A DNA stretch of 64,000 nt from N074bin45 sp039587475 (GCA_039587475.1 JBDHIK010000005.1:58094-122093); one strand, 5' to 3'. Shown: positions 51,085 to 60,419, counted from the stretch's first letter. A program made the numbers and translations. The notes: a model not told the origin generated them from the letters alone.

Positions 51085-51456
51085 TCAGTTTGTGGATTGC
51101 ATGATGGCCGTCCGCACGCGTGGATGAGAGCGACTGCGATCGCGAGCTCGATGGCGCTCGGCTTTGAAGCGTTCCTCCTGATGCACGGCTTCGAGGATCG
51201 CTTTCAGCAAGCGTTCCGAGCTTCCCAGGCGCCGGGACAGCCGGTAGAGGACGAACTGGGCCACCTGCGTGTCGCTGACGACCTGGAGCTCCCGGAGGAC
51301 GCGCAGGTGCCTCGAAACGGTCGGCTGCGGCACTTCCAGGAGCGCCTGCAGGTCAGACACGAACAACGGCCCTCCCGCCAGGCAGTTCAGGATCCTGAGA
51401 CGGGTCGGCTCGGCCAGGGCCACGAGGAGTTCCGACGAGGGGAGCGACGATCGCAT
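51085..51456 (-). CDS. ArsR-family winged-helix repressor
   Basis: A 123-residue DNA-binding protein with the ArsR core ALAEPTRLRILNCL...SDLQALLEVPQPTVSRHLRVLRELQVV. The metal-binding ELCVCDL of arsenic sensors is replaced by PLFVSDL, so it lacks the classic As(III) cysteines and may sense something else or respond through other sites. The ATG at 51456 is used; no clear ribosome binding site is present, so the message may be leaderless. It precedes phoB by 26 bp on the same strand and is divergent from the 5'-nucleotidase across 81 bp. Confidence 0.88.
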   Translation of the reverse strand: MRSSLPSSELLVALAEPTRLRILNCLAGGPLFVSDLQALLEVPQPTVSRHLRVLRELQVVSDTQVAQFVLYRLSRRLGSSERLLKAILEAVHQEERFKAERHRARDRSRSHPRVRTAIMQSTN

Positions 51457-51537
51457 ATGCGGGAAAACGAATACACCGCCGGTCGGCCAGGCGCAAGGGT
51501 CGATGGACATTCACCAGGGCCCTGAGGATATTGCACC

Positions 51538-54500
51538 ATGCTCCCCGGTGTGATGCTCAGCATCGCCCTCGCGGCGATGCCGCAGGACAGCGCCCACCTG
51601 GTGGTCGTGGCAACCACCGACGTCCATGGCCGCGCCACCGCCTGGAACTACCTCTACAACACACCGTATTCGGGTGGCCTTGCCCGCGCGGCGACAGTCG
51701 TGGATTCGCTGCGCGCGCGCTATCCCGACCGGGTCGTGCTGGTGGACGCCGGCGACGTCATTCAAGGCAATCCCTTCGCGGAGTACTTCGCCCGCGTCGC
51801 GCCGCGCGATCCGCACCCCATCGTCGACGCCATGAATCTGATGGCGTACGATGCGGCGACCGTCGGCAACCACGACTTCGACTACGGCCTGGAATCGTTG
51901 CGCCGTGTCATTGCGGGGGCGGCGTTCCCGTACGTCAGTGCCAACGTCACGTTCACACGCGTGCCCACGGCGCTGCCCAGGGTCGTCGTCGTCCAGCGTG
52001 GTGCCGTCCGCGTCGCGATCACCGGCGTGACCACTCCCGGGGTCATGGTCTGGAACGCGCCCCAGGTGGCCGGCCAGGTCCAGGTGGCTCCCATTCCGGT
52101 CGCCGCGCCGGCGGCCCTCGCCGAGGCCAGACGTTCCGCCGATGTCACCATCGTCCTGGCCCATTCCGGCATGCGCGGGCCATCCGCCTACGATACGACG
52201 GGTGTTGGCGGAGAGCATGTCGCGGCACGACTGGCGACCATGCCCGATCCACCCGACCTCGTGGTCGTCGGGCACAGTCACGCCGAAATGTTGGACAGTC
52301 TCGTCTCCGGCGTGCATTTCATCCAACCCAGACCGTATGCCAGGACGCTCGCCGTGGCCCATGTCCGCCTGGTCCGCGTGGGGTCGGGTTGGCGGGTCGC
52401 GAGCATTCGGGGCGAGCGGATTCCGCTCGACCAGGCGGCGCCGGATCCACGAGTCGAACGGCGACTCCAGACCGACCATCAGGCAGTGCTGACGTGGGCC
52501 TCGACGTCGCTCGGGACCGCCACGGCGCCGATGCCGGCCACCCTGGGCCGGGCCCGGCCGACACCGATCATCAACTTCATTCACGACGCGCAGCGGCGCC
52601 GTACCGGGGCCCGGCTTTCGGCGGCCGCCGCCTTCGACCTGGATGCGGGTTTCCGGGAAGGCCCCATCCTGCTTTCCGATGTGGCCGCCCTCTATCCCTA
52701 TGAGAATTCCCTCCGTGCCGTCAGGCTCTCCGGGGCGCAGCTCAAGGAGTTTCTGGAACACAGCGTCCGGTACTTCCAGGTGCGGGACGGACGCATCGAG
52801 ATCGACGAGTCGATCCCGGGCTACAACTACGACATGGTGGCCGGCGCCGAGTACCGTGTTGATCTGTCGCGTCCGATAGGATCCAGAATCATCGGGTTGG
52901 CCGTGGAGGGCGTCCCGGTCCGGGACGACGACCACTTCACCATGGCGCTGAACAGCTACCGGCAGGCGGGCGGCGGTGGCTATCGCATGCTGGCCGGGGC
53001 GCCGGTCGTCTATGACCGTGGTGAGAACGTGCGCGATGTCCTCGTGGAGGCCGTTCGATCTCGAGGGGCTCTTGACCCGGCGCGTTTCAACGACACGAAC
53101 TGGAGCATTATTCCAGGCCCGGCAGCGGCGGCGGTCGAGGCGCTGTTTCGACCGTCACAAGACCCAAGGCCCCGGCAACGGCCCCTGGTCAGGGTATTCG
53201 CCATCAGCGATCTTCGCGGCACGCTGGTGGCTCAGGACGGCACCGTGCCGCTGGCGGCGCTGAAGGTTGCCATCGACAGCTCGAGTGCTGCCTGCTCGTG
53301 CCCGACCCTCCTGGTCAGTGCAGGAGACCAGCTCCAGGGCACGCCGACGGCCGACCTCCAACGCGGTCGGCCGGTGGTGGCGGCGCTCAATCGTCTGGGG
53401 TTGGCCGTCAGCACGCTGGGCCCCGCGGACCTTGCCTGGTCGCTCGATACCCTGGCCAGACGGGCGGAGGAATCGGACTTCGAGTGGGTCAACGCCAACG
53501 TGATCGGCCGCGACGGCGGCGCCAGGCCGGTGTGGCTCCGCTCATCCAGGGTCCTCGAGGTTGGCCAGCTTCGCATTGGGGTCGTCGGGTTTCTGTCACC
53601 CACCTTGTTCCACCAGTCCCGGACTCGGGATTTGGCTTCGCTGGAGGCGGGGGCCGCGGCCACGATTCCCGCCGTGGCGGACCGACTGAGGGAGCAGGGC
53701 AAGGCCGATGTCATCCTGCTGCTGGCCCAGGCCGAACAGCGTTGCGTGGTCGGGGGCTGCACCGAGGAGTTGTTCGGGCTGGCAGAGTCGCTCCGCGGTC
53801 ACGTCGACCTCATCCTGGCTGGTGGTGCCGCCACCGTCATTGACACGGTCGTCGGTGGCGTACCGATCGTTCAGGCCCCGGGGCTGGGCCGCGGTTGGGC
53901 CCAGGTGGACTTGGTGCCGGGACCAGAAGGCTGGGAGTGGCGCTCGGCGGTGCTCACTCCGTCGGCACCGTCACGGACAGATTCGACCATGGTGGCCCTG
54001 GCCCGTCAGGCCCAGTCGGAAGCCGATGGGGTCTTGCAGCGGAACGTGGCACGCGTCCGTCTGCCGATGCCGGTGTCGCACGGACCCTCGGCTCTCAGTC
54101 TTCTGGTGGCCGACGCGTTTCGCAATGCGGAGCGGGCCGACGTCGGCCTGGTGCCTCTCGACATGCTCGCCGCCGGCCTCGAGGCCGGCCCGACGACCTA
54201 CGGGGACCTCCTCCAGGTCTTTCCGAACGAAGTCCGCGTCGTGGCGGCCGACCTCAGCGGTGCGACCCTCACCGCGCTGGTGGAGCGGGCCCTGGAAGCC
54301 ACCGCCCCTTCGTTGGATATCTCCGGCGCGACCGTCCGATACGACGAACGACGCCGGGCCGGCGACCGGGTCAGGAGCATTCGCTTGCTTGACGGACGGA
54401 CCGTTCGCGACGAGGATGTGTATTCCGTGGCCCTTCCGGAAACGATGTTGCGCAGTCCGTGGATGTCCCGGACCATTGTTCCGGCCCGCGCGCCGTCTGG

Positions 54501-54597
54501 AGACCTGGCCGATGTGGACGCCGTCGTGCGGTACCTGAGTCTGCTGCCCCAACCCGTCGATCCGCCGCGGAAGGATCGATTCCATTCAAACGACTGA
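51538..54597 (+). CDS. Tandem 5'-nucleotidase/cyclic phosphodiesterase, second module degenerate
   Basis: A 1019-residue secreted protein. Module 1 (about 20-525) is a full UshA-type enzyme: TTDVHGR, VDAGDVIQGN, GNHDFD, LAHSG and GHSHAEM metal ligands, then a 5'-nucleotidase C-terminal domain with NSYRQAGGGGY. Module 2 (about 535-1010) has the same order but its ligands are lost: ISDLRGT for DxHG, SAGDQLQGT keeps Asp, GPADL replaces GNHE and GGAATV replaces GHxH. The second half is therefore a probably inactive copy. The first residues (MLPGVMLSIALAAMPQ) are a short signal-like segment. Location beside phoBR fits phosphate scavenging from nucleotides. Confidence 0.9.
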   Translation: MLPGVMLSIALAAMPQDSAHLVVVATTDVHGRATAWNYLYNTPYSGGLARAATVVDSLRARYPDRVVLVDAGDVIQGNPFAEYFARVAPRDPHPIVDAMNLMAYDAATVGNHDFDYGLESLRRVIAGAAFPYVSANVTFTRVPTALPRVVVVQRGAVRVAITGVTTPGVMVWNAPQVAGQVQVAPIPVAAPAALAEARRSADVTIVLAHSGMRGPSAYDTTGVGGEHVAARLATMPDPPDLVVVGHSHAEMLDSLVSGVHFIQPRPYARTLAVAHVRLVRVGSGWRVASIRGERIPLDQAAPDPRVERRLQTDHQAVLTWASTSLGTATAPMPATLGRARPTPIINFIHDAQRRRTGARLSAAAAFDLDAGFREGPILLSDVAALYPYENSLRAVRLSGAQLKEFLEHSVRYFQVRDGRIEIDESIPGYNYDMVAGAEYRVDLSRPIGSRIIGLAVEGVPVRDDDHFTMALNSYRQAGGGGYRMLAGAPVVYDRGENVRDVLVEAVRSRGALDPARFNDTNWSIIPGPAAAAVEALFRPSQDPRPRQRPLVRVFAISDLRGTLVAQDGTVPLAALKVAIDSSSAACSCPTLLVSAGDQLQGTPTADLQRGRPVVAALNRLGLAVSTLGPADLAWSLDTLARRAEESDFEWVNANVIGRDGGARPVWLRSSRVLEVGQLRIGVVGFLSPTLFHQSRTRDLASLEAGAAATIPAVADRLREQGKADVILLLAQAEQRCVVGGCTEELFGLAESLRGHVDLILAGGAATVIDTVVGGVPIVQAPGLGRGWAQVDLVPGPEGWEWRSAVLTPSAPSRTDSTMVALARQAQSEADGVLQRNVARVRLPMPVSHGPSALSLLVADAFRNAERADVGLVPLDMLAAGLEAGPTTYGDLLQVFPNEVRVVAADLSGATLTALVERALEATAPSLDISGATVRYDERRRAGDRVRSIRLLDGRTVRDEDVYSVALPETMLRSPWMSRTIVPARAPSGDLADVDAVVRYLSLLPQPVDPPRKDRFHSND

Positions 54598-54600
54598 GGC

Positions 54601-54843
54601 ATGAGCCACATCCGCATCTTCATCAACGAAGAGCCACTCACGGTTCCCGCCGGGGCATCCGTCCGGGACGCGGTCGAGCAGCACGACGACGGCCTGCTCG
54701 GTGCGCTGGACGATGGCTCGGTGTTCGTCACCGACGGGCGCGGGATCGATCTGGCGCCCGAGTCGGTGCTTCACGGTGGGAGCATCCTCAGAGTGGTGGT
54801 TTCTCGTCGTCGGTCGGCCCGGGATCACCATGCTGACGCGTGA
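54601..54843 (+). CDS. Small ThiS/MoaD-like beta-grasp protein
   Basis: An 80-residue protein: IRIFINEEPLTVPAGASVRDAVEQH followed by short strands ending GGSILRVVVS. The strand order, with a V-P-A-G-A-S-V turn, is that of ubiquitin-like beta-grasp folds (ThiS/MoaD/2Fe-2S superfamily). It lacks the C-terminal Gly-Gly of sulfur carriers and the four iron-binding cysteines of ferredoxins. It starts 4 bp after the nucleotidase stop and overlaps the adenosine deaminase start by 14 bp. Role unknown. Confidence 0.65.
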   Translation: MSHIRIFINEEPLTVPAGASVRDAVEQHDDGLLGALDDGSVFVTDGRGIDLAPESVLHGGSILRVVVSRRRSARDHHADA

Positions 54844-55855
54844 TCTGATCGCCAGGCTTCCCAAGGCCGAACTGCACGTCCATTTCGATGGGTCGCTCAG
54901 GCCCCAGACGATTCTCGACCTTGCCGGGGAGGAGGGCGTCACCGTCCCGGAGCGGCATGCCGAGGCACTGGGCCGCTACATGCTGGTGGACGACGCGCGA
55001 GACCTCGAGGGGTACCTGCAGCGGTTCGACATTACCATCGCCCTCCTGCAGACCGTTGAGGCCATCGAGCGGGTCGCCTACGAGATGGTGGAGGACGCTG
55101 CGCGGGACAACTTGCTGTACCTGGAAGTCCGGTATTGCCCGGTGCTCTCGACCCGGGGTGGACTGCAGCTGGACGAGGTCCTCGATGCGCAGGTGGCCGG
55201 CTTTGCCCGGGGCGAGCGCGACTTCGGGGTTACGACCCGTATCATCAACTGCGCCCTGAGGCACCACGACCCGGCAGTGTCGGCCGAAGTGGCGGAGCTG
55301 TCCGTGGCGTATCGCGGCCGTGGCGTCGTGGGCTTCGACCTGGCCGGCCCCGAGGCGGGCAGGCCTCCGTCAGCACACCGGGACGCGTTCAGGATTGCCC
55401 GACGGGGCTACCTCGGCATTACGATTCACGCGGGTGAGGCCGCCGGCGCCGAGTCGATCGCCGAGGCCGTGTTCGAATGCGACGCCAACCGCCTGGGGCA
55501 CGGGACCCGGTTGTTCGAGGACCCGGACCTGCTGGCGTACGTACGTGACCGCCGCATCCTCATCGAAACCAACATCACCAGCAACGTGCAAACCCATGCG
55601 GTGGCTCGTGCCGAGGAGCATCCGGTGCGGGACTTCTTCGACCAGGGTGTCAAGGTGACGTTGTCGACGGACAGCTGGCTCATGAGCGGCGTTTCGTTGA
55701 CCGACGAATACTGGCTGGCCCATCAGGCGCTGGGGTTCTCTCGACCGGAACTCGACCGCATGATCCTCAACGCGTTTCGCGGGAGCTTTCTCCCGTGGCC
55801 GGAGCGAGCGGCATTGATGGCGACGGCGGAAACGGAACTGGCGGCCATCGCGTGA
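54830..55855 (+). CDS. add: Adenosine deaminase
   Basis: A 341-residue zinc hydrolase converting adenosine or deoxyadenosine to inosine. Zinc and catalytic motifs: KAELHVHFDGSL (HxH, about 15-20), TIHAGEAAG (His and Glu), RLGHGTRL and STDSW, where the family more often has TDDP. Length is normal. ATG at 54830 begins inside the previous gene. The last codon overlaps the next gene as GTGA. Aminodeoxyfutalosine deaminase cannot be excluded by eye, but the purine-salvage neighbours favour adenosine. Confidence 0.92.
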   Translation: MLTRDLIARLPKAELHVHFDGSLRPQTILDLAGEEGVTVPERHAEALGRYMLVDDARDLEGYLQRFDITIALLQTVEAIERVAYEMVEDAARDNLLYLEVRYCPVLSTRGGLQLDEVLDAQVAGFARGERDFGVTTRIINCALRHHDPAVSAEVAELSVAYRGRGVVGFDLAGPEAGRPPSAHRDAFRIARRGYLGITIHAGEAAGAESIAEAVFECDANRLGHGTRLFEDPDLLAYVRDRRILIETNITSNVQTHAVARAEEHPVRDFFDQGVKVTLSTDSWLMSGVSLTDEYWLAHQALGFSRPELDRMILNAFRGSFLPWPERAALMATAETELAAIA

Positions 55856-57231
55856 CGGGACTGGACATGGTACAGGACACCACCCAGGTGGTCGACCAGT
55901 TGGCACAACTGCAGGGCGGGTTGGACACGCCGCTGGCGGCACGCCTCATGGGCATCGTCGGCATTGCCACCATGATCGGGATCGCGTTCCTGATGTCCGC
56001 CAACCGCAAGCGCATCAACTGGCGTCTCATCGGGATGGGGCTCAGCGTGCAGCTGGTGCTCGGGGTTCTCATCCTCAAGACCACCGCCGGTCGAACGGTG
56101 TTCGAGTTCGCCGGTCGCATCGTCACCGGCCTTCTGGGATTCAGCCGCGAAGGTGCACGCTTCATCTTCGGCAACCTGATCGACAATCAGATTCCGGTCG
56201 GGGTCCCCGACGGCGCCGCCGGCCTCGACCGGACGGCCGGGTTCGTGGCGGAGACCATGTCGTTCTTCGCCTTCAGCGTCCTGCCCACCATCATCTTCTT
56301 CTCGTCCCTGATGACGGTCCTCTACTACCTCGGCATCATGCAGCGCGTGGTGAAGGGCATTGCCTGGGTCATGCAGAAGACGCTTGGCACCTCCGGCGCG
56401 GAGACGTTGTCGGCGGCGGGGAACATCTTCATGGGGCAGACGGAGGCGCCACTGCTGATCAAGCCGTTCGTCAACTCCATGACGCGCTCAGAGTTGACGA
56501 CGGTCATGGTGGGCGGTTTCGCTACGGTCGCCGGCGGTGTCCTGGCAGCGTACGTTGGGTTCCTCCAGGGCTACTTCCCCTCGATCGCCGCGCACCTCCT
56601 GGCCGCCAGCGTCATGAACATGCCCGCCGGGATCGTCATTTCGAAGATCCTGGTGCCCGAACTCGACGAGCCGGTCACCAAGGGATCGCTCCGGGTACAT
56701 GTCGAGAAAAAAGAAACAGGCGTCATCGACGCCGCGGCGTCCGGCGCCGGACAGGGGCTGCAACTGGCCCTCAACGTCGGCGCCATGCTGCTCGCTTTCG
56801 TGGCCCTGGTCGCCATGGTCGACTTCGGGCTCGGGTGGTTCGGTGGTCTGTTCGGCCAGCCGCAATGGAGCCTCCAGTACCTGTTGGGCCTGGCGCTCAG
56901 GCCGTTGGTCTGGCTGATGGGCGTGCCCTGGCAGGACGCGGGAACGGTCGGCGGCCTGGTCGGCATCAAGATCGGCCTCAACGAGTTCTTCGCCTACATC
57001 CAGTTCGCCGGGGAGATGGCAGGGCACGCGCTGCAACCGCGCAGCGCCGTCATCACCACCTACGCCCTGCTCGGCTTCGCCAACTTCTCTTCCATCGCCA
57101 TCCAGATCGGTGGCATCGGCGGGTTGGCACCCGACCGCCGGCACGAGATCGCCGGTCTCGGCCTCCGGGCGATGATCGGGGGGAACCTCGCCGCGTTCAT
57201 GTCCGCCTCGCTGGCGGGAATGCTGGCGTGA
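55852..57231 (+). CDS. CNT-family (NupC-type) nucleoside transporter
   Basis: A 459-residue concentrative nucleoside importer driven by Na+ or H+. Conserved segments: VLPTIIFFSSLMTVLYYLGIMQ, GTSGAETLSAAGNIFMGQTEAPLLIKPF, SVMNMPAGIVISKI, and GIKIGLNEFFAYI with ITTYALLGFANFSSIAIQIGGIG. The N-terminus is taken as the GTG overlapping the add stop; ATG at 55867 would also serve. A hydrophilic loop of about 30 residues (KGSLRVHVEKKETG) lies in the middle. It feeds nucleosides to the deaminase and phosphorylase on either side. Confidence 0.94.
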   Translation: MTGLDMVQDTTQVVDQLAQLQGGLDTPLAARLMGIVGIATMIGIAFLMSANRKRINWRLIGMGLSVQLVLGVLILKTTAGRTVFEFAGRIVTGLLGFSREGARFIFGNLIDNQIPVGVPDGAAGLDRTAGFVAETMSFFAFSVLPTIIFFSSLMTVLYYLGIMQRVVKGIAWVMQKTLGTSGAETLSAAGNIFMGQTEAPLLIKPFVNSMTRSELTTVMVGGFATVAGGVLAAYVGFLQGYFPSIAAHLLAASVMNMPAGIVISKILVPELDEPVTKGSLRVHVEKKETGVIDAAASGAGQGLQLALNVGAMLLAFVALVAMVDFGLGWFGGLFGQPQWSLQYLLGLALRPLVWLMGVPWQDAGTVGGLVGIKIGLNEFFAYIQFAGEMAGHALQPRSAVITTYALLGFANFSSIAIQIGGIGGLAPDRRHEIAGLGLRAMIGGNLAAFMSASLAGMLA

Positions 57232-58061
57232 CCAGCCGCCCGGACGTCGCTGCCGCTTCCGCCGTTCTGCGGGACCGCCTCGGCGACCGCCGACCCTCGG
57301 TCGCCATCGTGCTGGGTTCGGGACTCGGCGGACTGGTCGATCGGATGGAAGGCACCGAGGCCATCTCCTATCAGGAGATTCCCGGGTTTCCGGAATCGAC
57401 CGTCCCCGGGCACCAGGGCGAGCTGGTCATCGGCCGGCTGGCCGGGGTCGAGGTCCTGGCGCAAAGCGGACGCTTTCATCTCTATGAAGGACACGACGCC
57501 GATGTCGTGGCCCTTCCGGTGCGCGTGTTTGCCTCGGTCGGTGTCGAGACGCTCATCGTGACCAATGCCGCCGGCGGTGTGCGGCGGACGTTCGGCCCGG
57601 GCACGCTCATGGCGATTGCTGACCACGTCAACCTGACGTTCCGGAACCCGTTGACCGGGGCGGTGCTCCAAGGCGAAATCCGGTTCCCGGATATGTCCCG
57701 TCCCTATGACGAGAAGCTCCGGGCCGTGGCCCACCAGGTCGCAACGGGCAAAGGCATCGCGCTGAGCGATGGGGTATACGCCGGACTGCTCGGCCCCAGT
57801 TACGAGACGCCCGCCGAGGTCCGGATGCTGGAGCGGCTCGGCGTCGACGCCGTGGGGATGTCGACGGTGCTCGAGGTGATCGCCGCGGTCGCGCGCGGCA
57901 TGCGCTGCCTGGGGTTCTCTACCATCACCAACCATGCTTCGGGGATTGGCCAGAAGCCGCTCGACCACACCGAGGTCCTGGATATCGGCAAGCGTGTCGG
58001 CAGCCAGCTGGCCGACCTGATCGAAGGGGTGGTGCGGGAGATGGGCTCGGAGGGCCGCTGA
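57228..58061 (+). CDS. punA: Purine nucleoside phosphorylase
   Basis: A 277-residue trimeric-type PNP that converts inosine and guanosine plus phosphate into base and ribose-1-phosphate. Motifs: IVLGSGLGG (phosphate loop), SGRFHLYEGH, the VTNAAGG strand, YAGLLGPSYETPAEVRMLERLGVDAVGMSTVLEVIAA and TNHASG with the base-contacting Asn. GTG start overlaps the transporter stop (GTGA). It completes the import, deamination and phosphorolysis pathway. Confidence 0.95.
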   Translation: MTSRPDVAAASAVLRDRLGDRRPSVAIVLGSGLGGLVDRMEGTEAISYQEIPGFPESTVPGHQGELVIGRLAGVEVLAQSGRFHLYEGHDADVVALPVRVFASVGVETLIVTNAAGGVRRTFGPGTLMAIADHVNLTFRNPLTGAVLQGEIRFPDMSRPYDEKLRAVAHQVATGKGIALSDGVYAGLLGPSYETPAEVRMLERLGVDAVGMSTVLEVIAAVARGMRCLGFSTITNHASGIGQKPLDHTEVLDIGKRVGSQLADLIEGVVREMGSEGR

Positions 58062-58072
58062 CAGGGGTGGGA

Positions 58073-58855
58073 CTACGGCGCAGCCGCTCGGTGGTTCAGA
58101 GGTCCGTGGCCCCGGCCCAGTCCCGGCGCCGCTGCGATGGCCTTCCGGACGAACGCGATGGCGGAGGCCACCGCCGGTTCGGTGTCGTACCCCAGGGCCA
58201 GGCCGGCCGTGATGGCGGCGGCGAGGGTGCAGCCGGTGCCATGGGTCGACGAGGTCTCGATGCGCCTGGCCGAGAACTCCCTGTGGCCCTTGGCGGTGAC
58301 CAGAAGATCCTCGATGGTTTCGGCTCCGTCACCCCCGGTGATCAGGACTGCCCTGGCGCCGCACTCGAGGAGCCGGTGTGCCGCATCCAGCTTCGATGGG
58401 AGGTCGGTGACCGGCAGCCCGGCCAGCCTGGCCGCTTCGTGGGCGTTGGGGGTGAGGACGGTGCTGAGCGGCACCAGTCGGTGCAGAATCGTCTCCGCGG
58501 TGTCCTCGGTGTGGAGCAGGTCGCCCGAGGTGGCGATCATGACTGGGTCGAGCACATAGTTGGTCCAACCGTGTCGCTCGATGGCGCTGGCGACCCGGTC
58601 GATGGTGTCGCGGTCAGCCAGCATCCCTGATTTGAGGGCTGCCGGTGGCAAGTCGTCGGCGATCGCTGCCAGCTGATCGTCGATGGCCTGGGCGGACATG
58701 GGGTACACGCTGCGGACCTCGACCGTGTTTTGTGCGGTGACGGCCGTGATGACGCTGGTCCCGAATACGCCGAACGACTGGAAGGTCTTGAGGTCGGCCT
58801 GGATGCCGGCCCCGCCTCCGGAATCCGATCCCGCTATGGTCAGGGCAATCTTCAT
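58073..58855 (-). CDS. thiD: Hydroxymethylpyrimidine/phosphomethylpyrimidine kinase
   Basis: A 260-residue ribokinase-fold enzyme of thiamine synthesis that phosphorylates HMP and HMP-P. AGSDSGGGAGIQADLKT at 8-24, LDPVMIATSGDLL, LTPNAHEA and the catalytic THGTGCTLAAAI near 208 are all present. ATG at 58855 chosen because the family begins MKIALTIAGSD. It is divergent from the RNA methyltransferase, with only 18 bp between start codons. No other thi gene or TPP riboswitch is visible nearby. Confidence 0.95.
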   Translation of the reverse strand: MKIALTIAGSDSGGGAGIQADLKTFQSFGVFGTSVITAVTAQNTVEVRSVYPMSAQAIDDQLAAIADDLPPAALKSGMLADRDTIDRVASAIERHGWTNYVLDPVMIATSGDLLHTEDTAETILHRLVPLSTVLTPNAHEAARLAGLPVTDLPSKLDAAHRLLECGARAVLITGGDGAETIEDLLVTAKGHREFSARRIETSSTHGTGCTLAAAITAGLALGYDTEPAVASAIAFVRKAIAAAPGLGRGHGPLNHRAAAP

Positions 58856-58873
58856 GGCAACCACGAACGGATC

Positions 58874-59647
58874 ATGAGTAACGCCTTGCGGTCGACGGTC
58901 CGGGATCTCCGGCGGCGCCGGGCGCGCCGCCGCCGCCATCTCACCCTGGCGGAAGGTATCCGTCTGGTCGAGGAAGCGCTGCGGGCCGGGGCGGCCATTC
59001 AGGGCACCGTCACCGCACCCATGCTGCAAGCTAGCCCGCGAGGCCAGGCTCTCAAGCGATCGCTCGAACGCCTCGACGTACCCGCGCTGGAGGTGACCGA
59101 CGACGAACTCATCGAGTTGGCGGACACCGAGCACCCCCAGGGTGTGATGGTGGTGGTGGAACCACCGACGCACCGGATGGAGGACATCCCGGTCGAGGAG
59201 GGGCATCCCGTGCTGGTGCTGGACGGCGTGCAGGATCCCGGCAACGTCGGTGCGTTGTGCCGGGCGGCGCTCGGGCTCGGCGCCAGTGGGGTGGTAGGGC
59301 TGCCGGGCACGGCGGAGTTGTTCGGTCCCAAGGCGCTGCGCGGCAGCATGGGTGCCCTGTTCCACCTCCCCGCTTTACGTTGTGAGGCGGAGGCGTTCCT
59401 GGCCTGGGCCGCCGAATCCGATGTGGAATTGTGGCTGGCGGCGACCGATGGTGCGCCGGTGCGCCAGGTCGAGGCCGGCGGGCGCCGGCTGGCGCTCGTC
59501 CTGGGCAATGAAGGCGCCGGGGTGCGCCCCGAGTTGCTTGAACGCGTGGCGCAACGAATCGCCATTCCGCTGGCGCCGGGAGTGGAGTCGCTGAACGTCG
59601 CCGTTGCGGCGGGCATTCTTCTTTACGAGGTCGTGCATGGCCCTTGA
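58874..59647 (+). CDS. SPOUT-class RNA 2'-O-methyltransferase (TrmH/RlmB-like)
   Basis: A 257-residue enzyme that methylates a ribose 2'-OH in rRNA or tRNA. N-terminal substrate-binding domain (LTLAEGIRLVEEALRAG) and a knotted SPOUT domain with motif 1 DPGNVGALCRAALGLGA, motif 2 LVLGNEGAGV and motif 3 IPLAPGVESLNVAVAAGILLYE. Target base not determinable. It overlaps pilD by 11 bp. Confidence 0.93.
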   Translation: MSNALRSTVRDLRRRRARRRRHLTLAEGIRLVEEALRAGAAIQGTVTAPMLQASPRGQALKRSLERLDVPALEVTDDELIELADTEHPQGVMVVVEPPTHRMEDIPVEEGHPVLVLDGVQDPGNVGALCRAALGLGASGVVGLPGTAELFGPKALRGSMGALFHLPALRCEAEAFLAWAAESDVELWLAATDGAPVRQVEAGGRRLALVLGNEGAGVRPELLERVAQRIAIPLAPGVESLNVAVAAGILLYEVVHGP

Positions 59648-60419
59648 CCAGATTCCCTATGCCGTCGTGGTCGTCGTCGCAGGCATGGTGGGAGCCATCG
59701 TGGGAAGCTTCCTCAACGTGTGCATTTCCCGTTGGCCCGCCGAGTTGTCGGTGGTATCCCCTCGGTCCCGGTGCCCAGGGTGCGAGACGCCCATCGCCTG
59801 GTATGACAACGTTCCGGTCCTGTCCTGGCTGCTGCTCAGGAGCCGGTGCCGCCAATGCGGCATCGTCATTTCGGTCATGTACCCCCTGGTCGAACTCGCC
59901 ACGGCGGGCCTCTGGGCCTTCGTGGTGACCCGCCACGGACTGAGTCTGGAGGCGCTGCAATGGGCCATGTTCCTGACGATCCTCCTTGGCATCGCCATGA
60001 CCGACGCTCGCCAGTACATCATCCCCGATGAGTTCAGTCTGGGTGGCCTGGTTCTCGGCCTGCTGTTCAGTCTGTCGTCCGGGTGGCCCGGGCTGAGCAG
60101 CGCGCTGCTTGGGGCCGCCGTCGGGTTTGCCGTCCTGTGGGTCGTCGGATGGCTGGGCACCCTGGCCTTCAAGGAGGAAGCCATGGGTGGCGGCGACATC
60201 AAGATGATGGCGATGGTCGGGGCTTTCCTGGGATGGCAGGGGGCGCTCCTGACCATCTTCGCCGGGGCTCTCGTGGGCTCGCTCATCTTCGTTCCCCTGT
60301 CGCTGGTCGGGGAGCGGAAGCTGGTGCCCTTCGGGGTGTTTCTTTCCGTGGGCGCTGCGACGACGTGGCTGTTCGGGGAGGCTGTGCTGACATGGTATCG
60401 CGGCTACCTCGGCGTTTAG
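59637..60419 (+). CDS. pilD: Type IV prepilin leader peptidase/N-methyltransferase
   Basis: A 260-residue inner-membrane aspartyl protease that cleaves and methylates type IV pilins and pseudopilins. Cytoplasmic zinc loop with CPGC and CRQC pairs (about 47-80), catalytic aspartates in MTDARQYIIPD (about 121) and GGGDIKMM (about 183), and about eight helices. ATG at 59637 chosen since GSFLNV follows at normal distance. It is far from the pilus ATPase at 5215-7479 but likely serves the same machinery. Confidence 0.94.
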   Translation: MALDQIPYAVVVVVAGMVGAIVGSFLNVCISRWPAELSVVSPRSRCPGCETPIAWYDNVPVLSWLLLRSRCRQCGIVISVMYPLVELATAGLWAFVVTRHGLSLEALQWAMFLTILLGIAMTDARQYIIPDEFSLGGLVLGLLFSLSSGWPGLSSALLGAAVGFAVLWVVGWLGTLAFKEEAMGGGDIKMMAMVGAFLGWQGALLTIFAGALVGSLIFVPLSLVGERKLVPFGVFLSVGAATTWLFGEAVLTWYRGYLGV

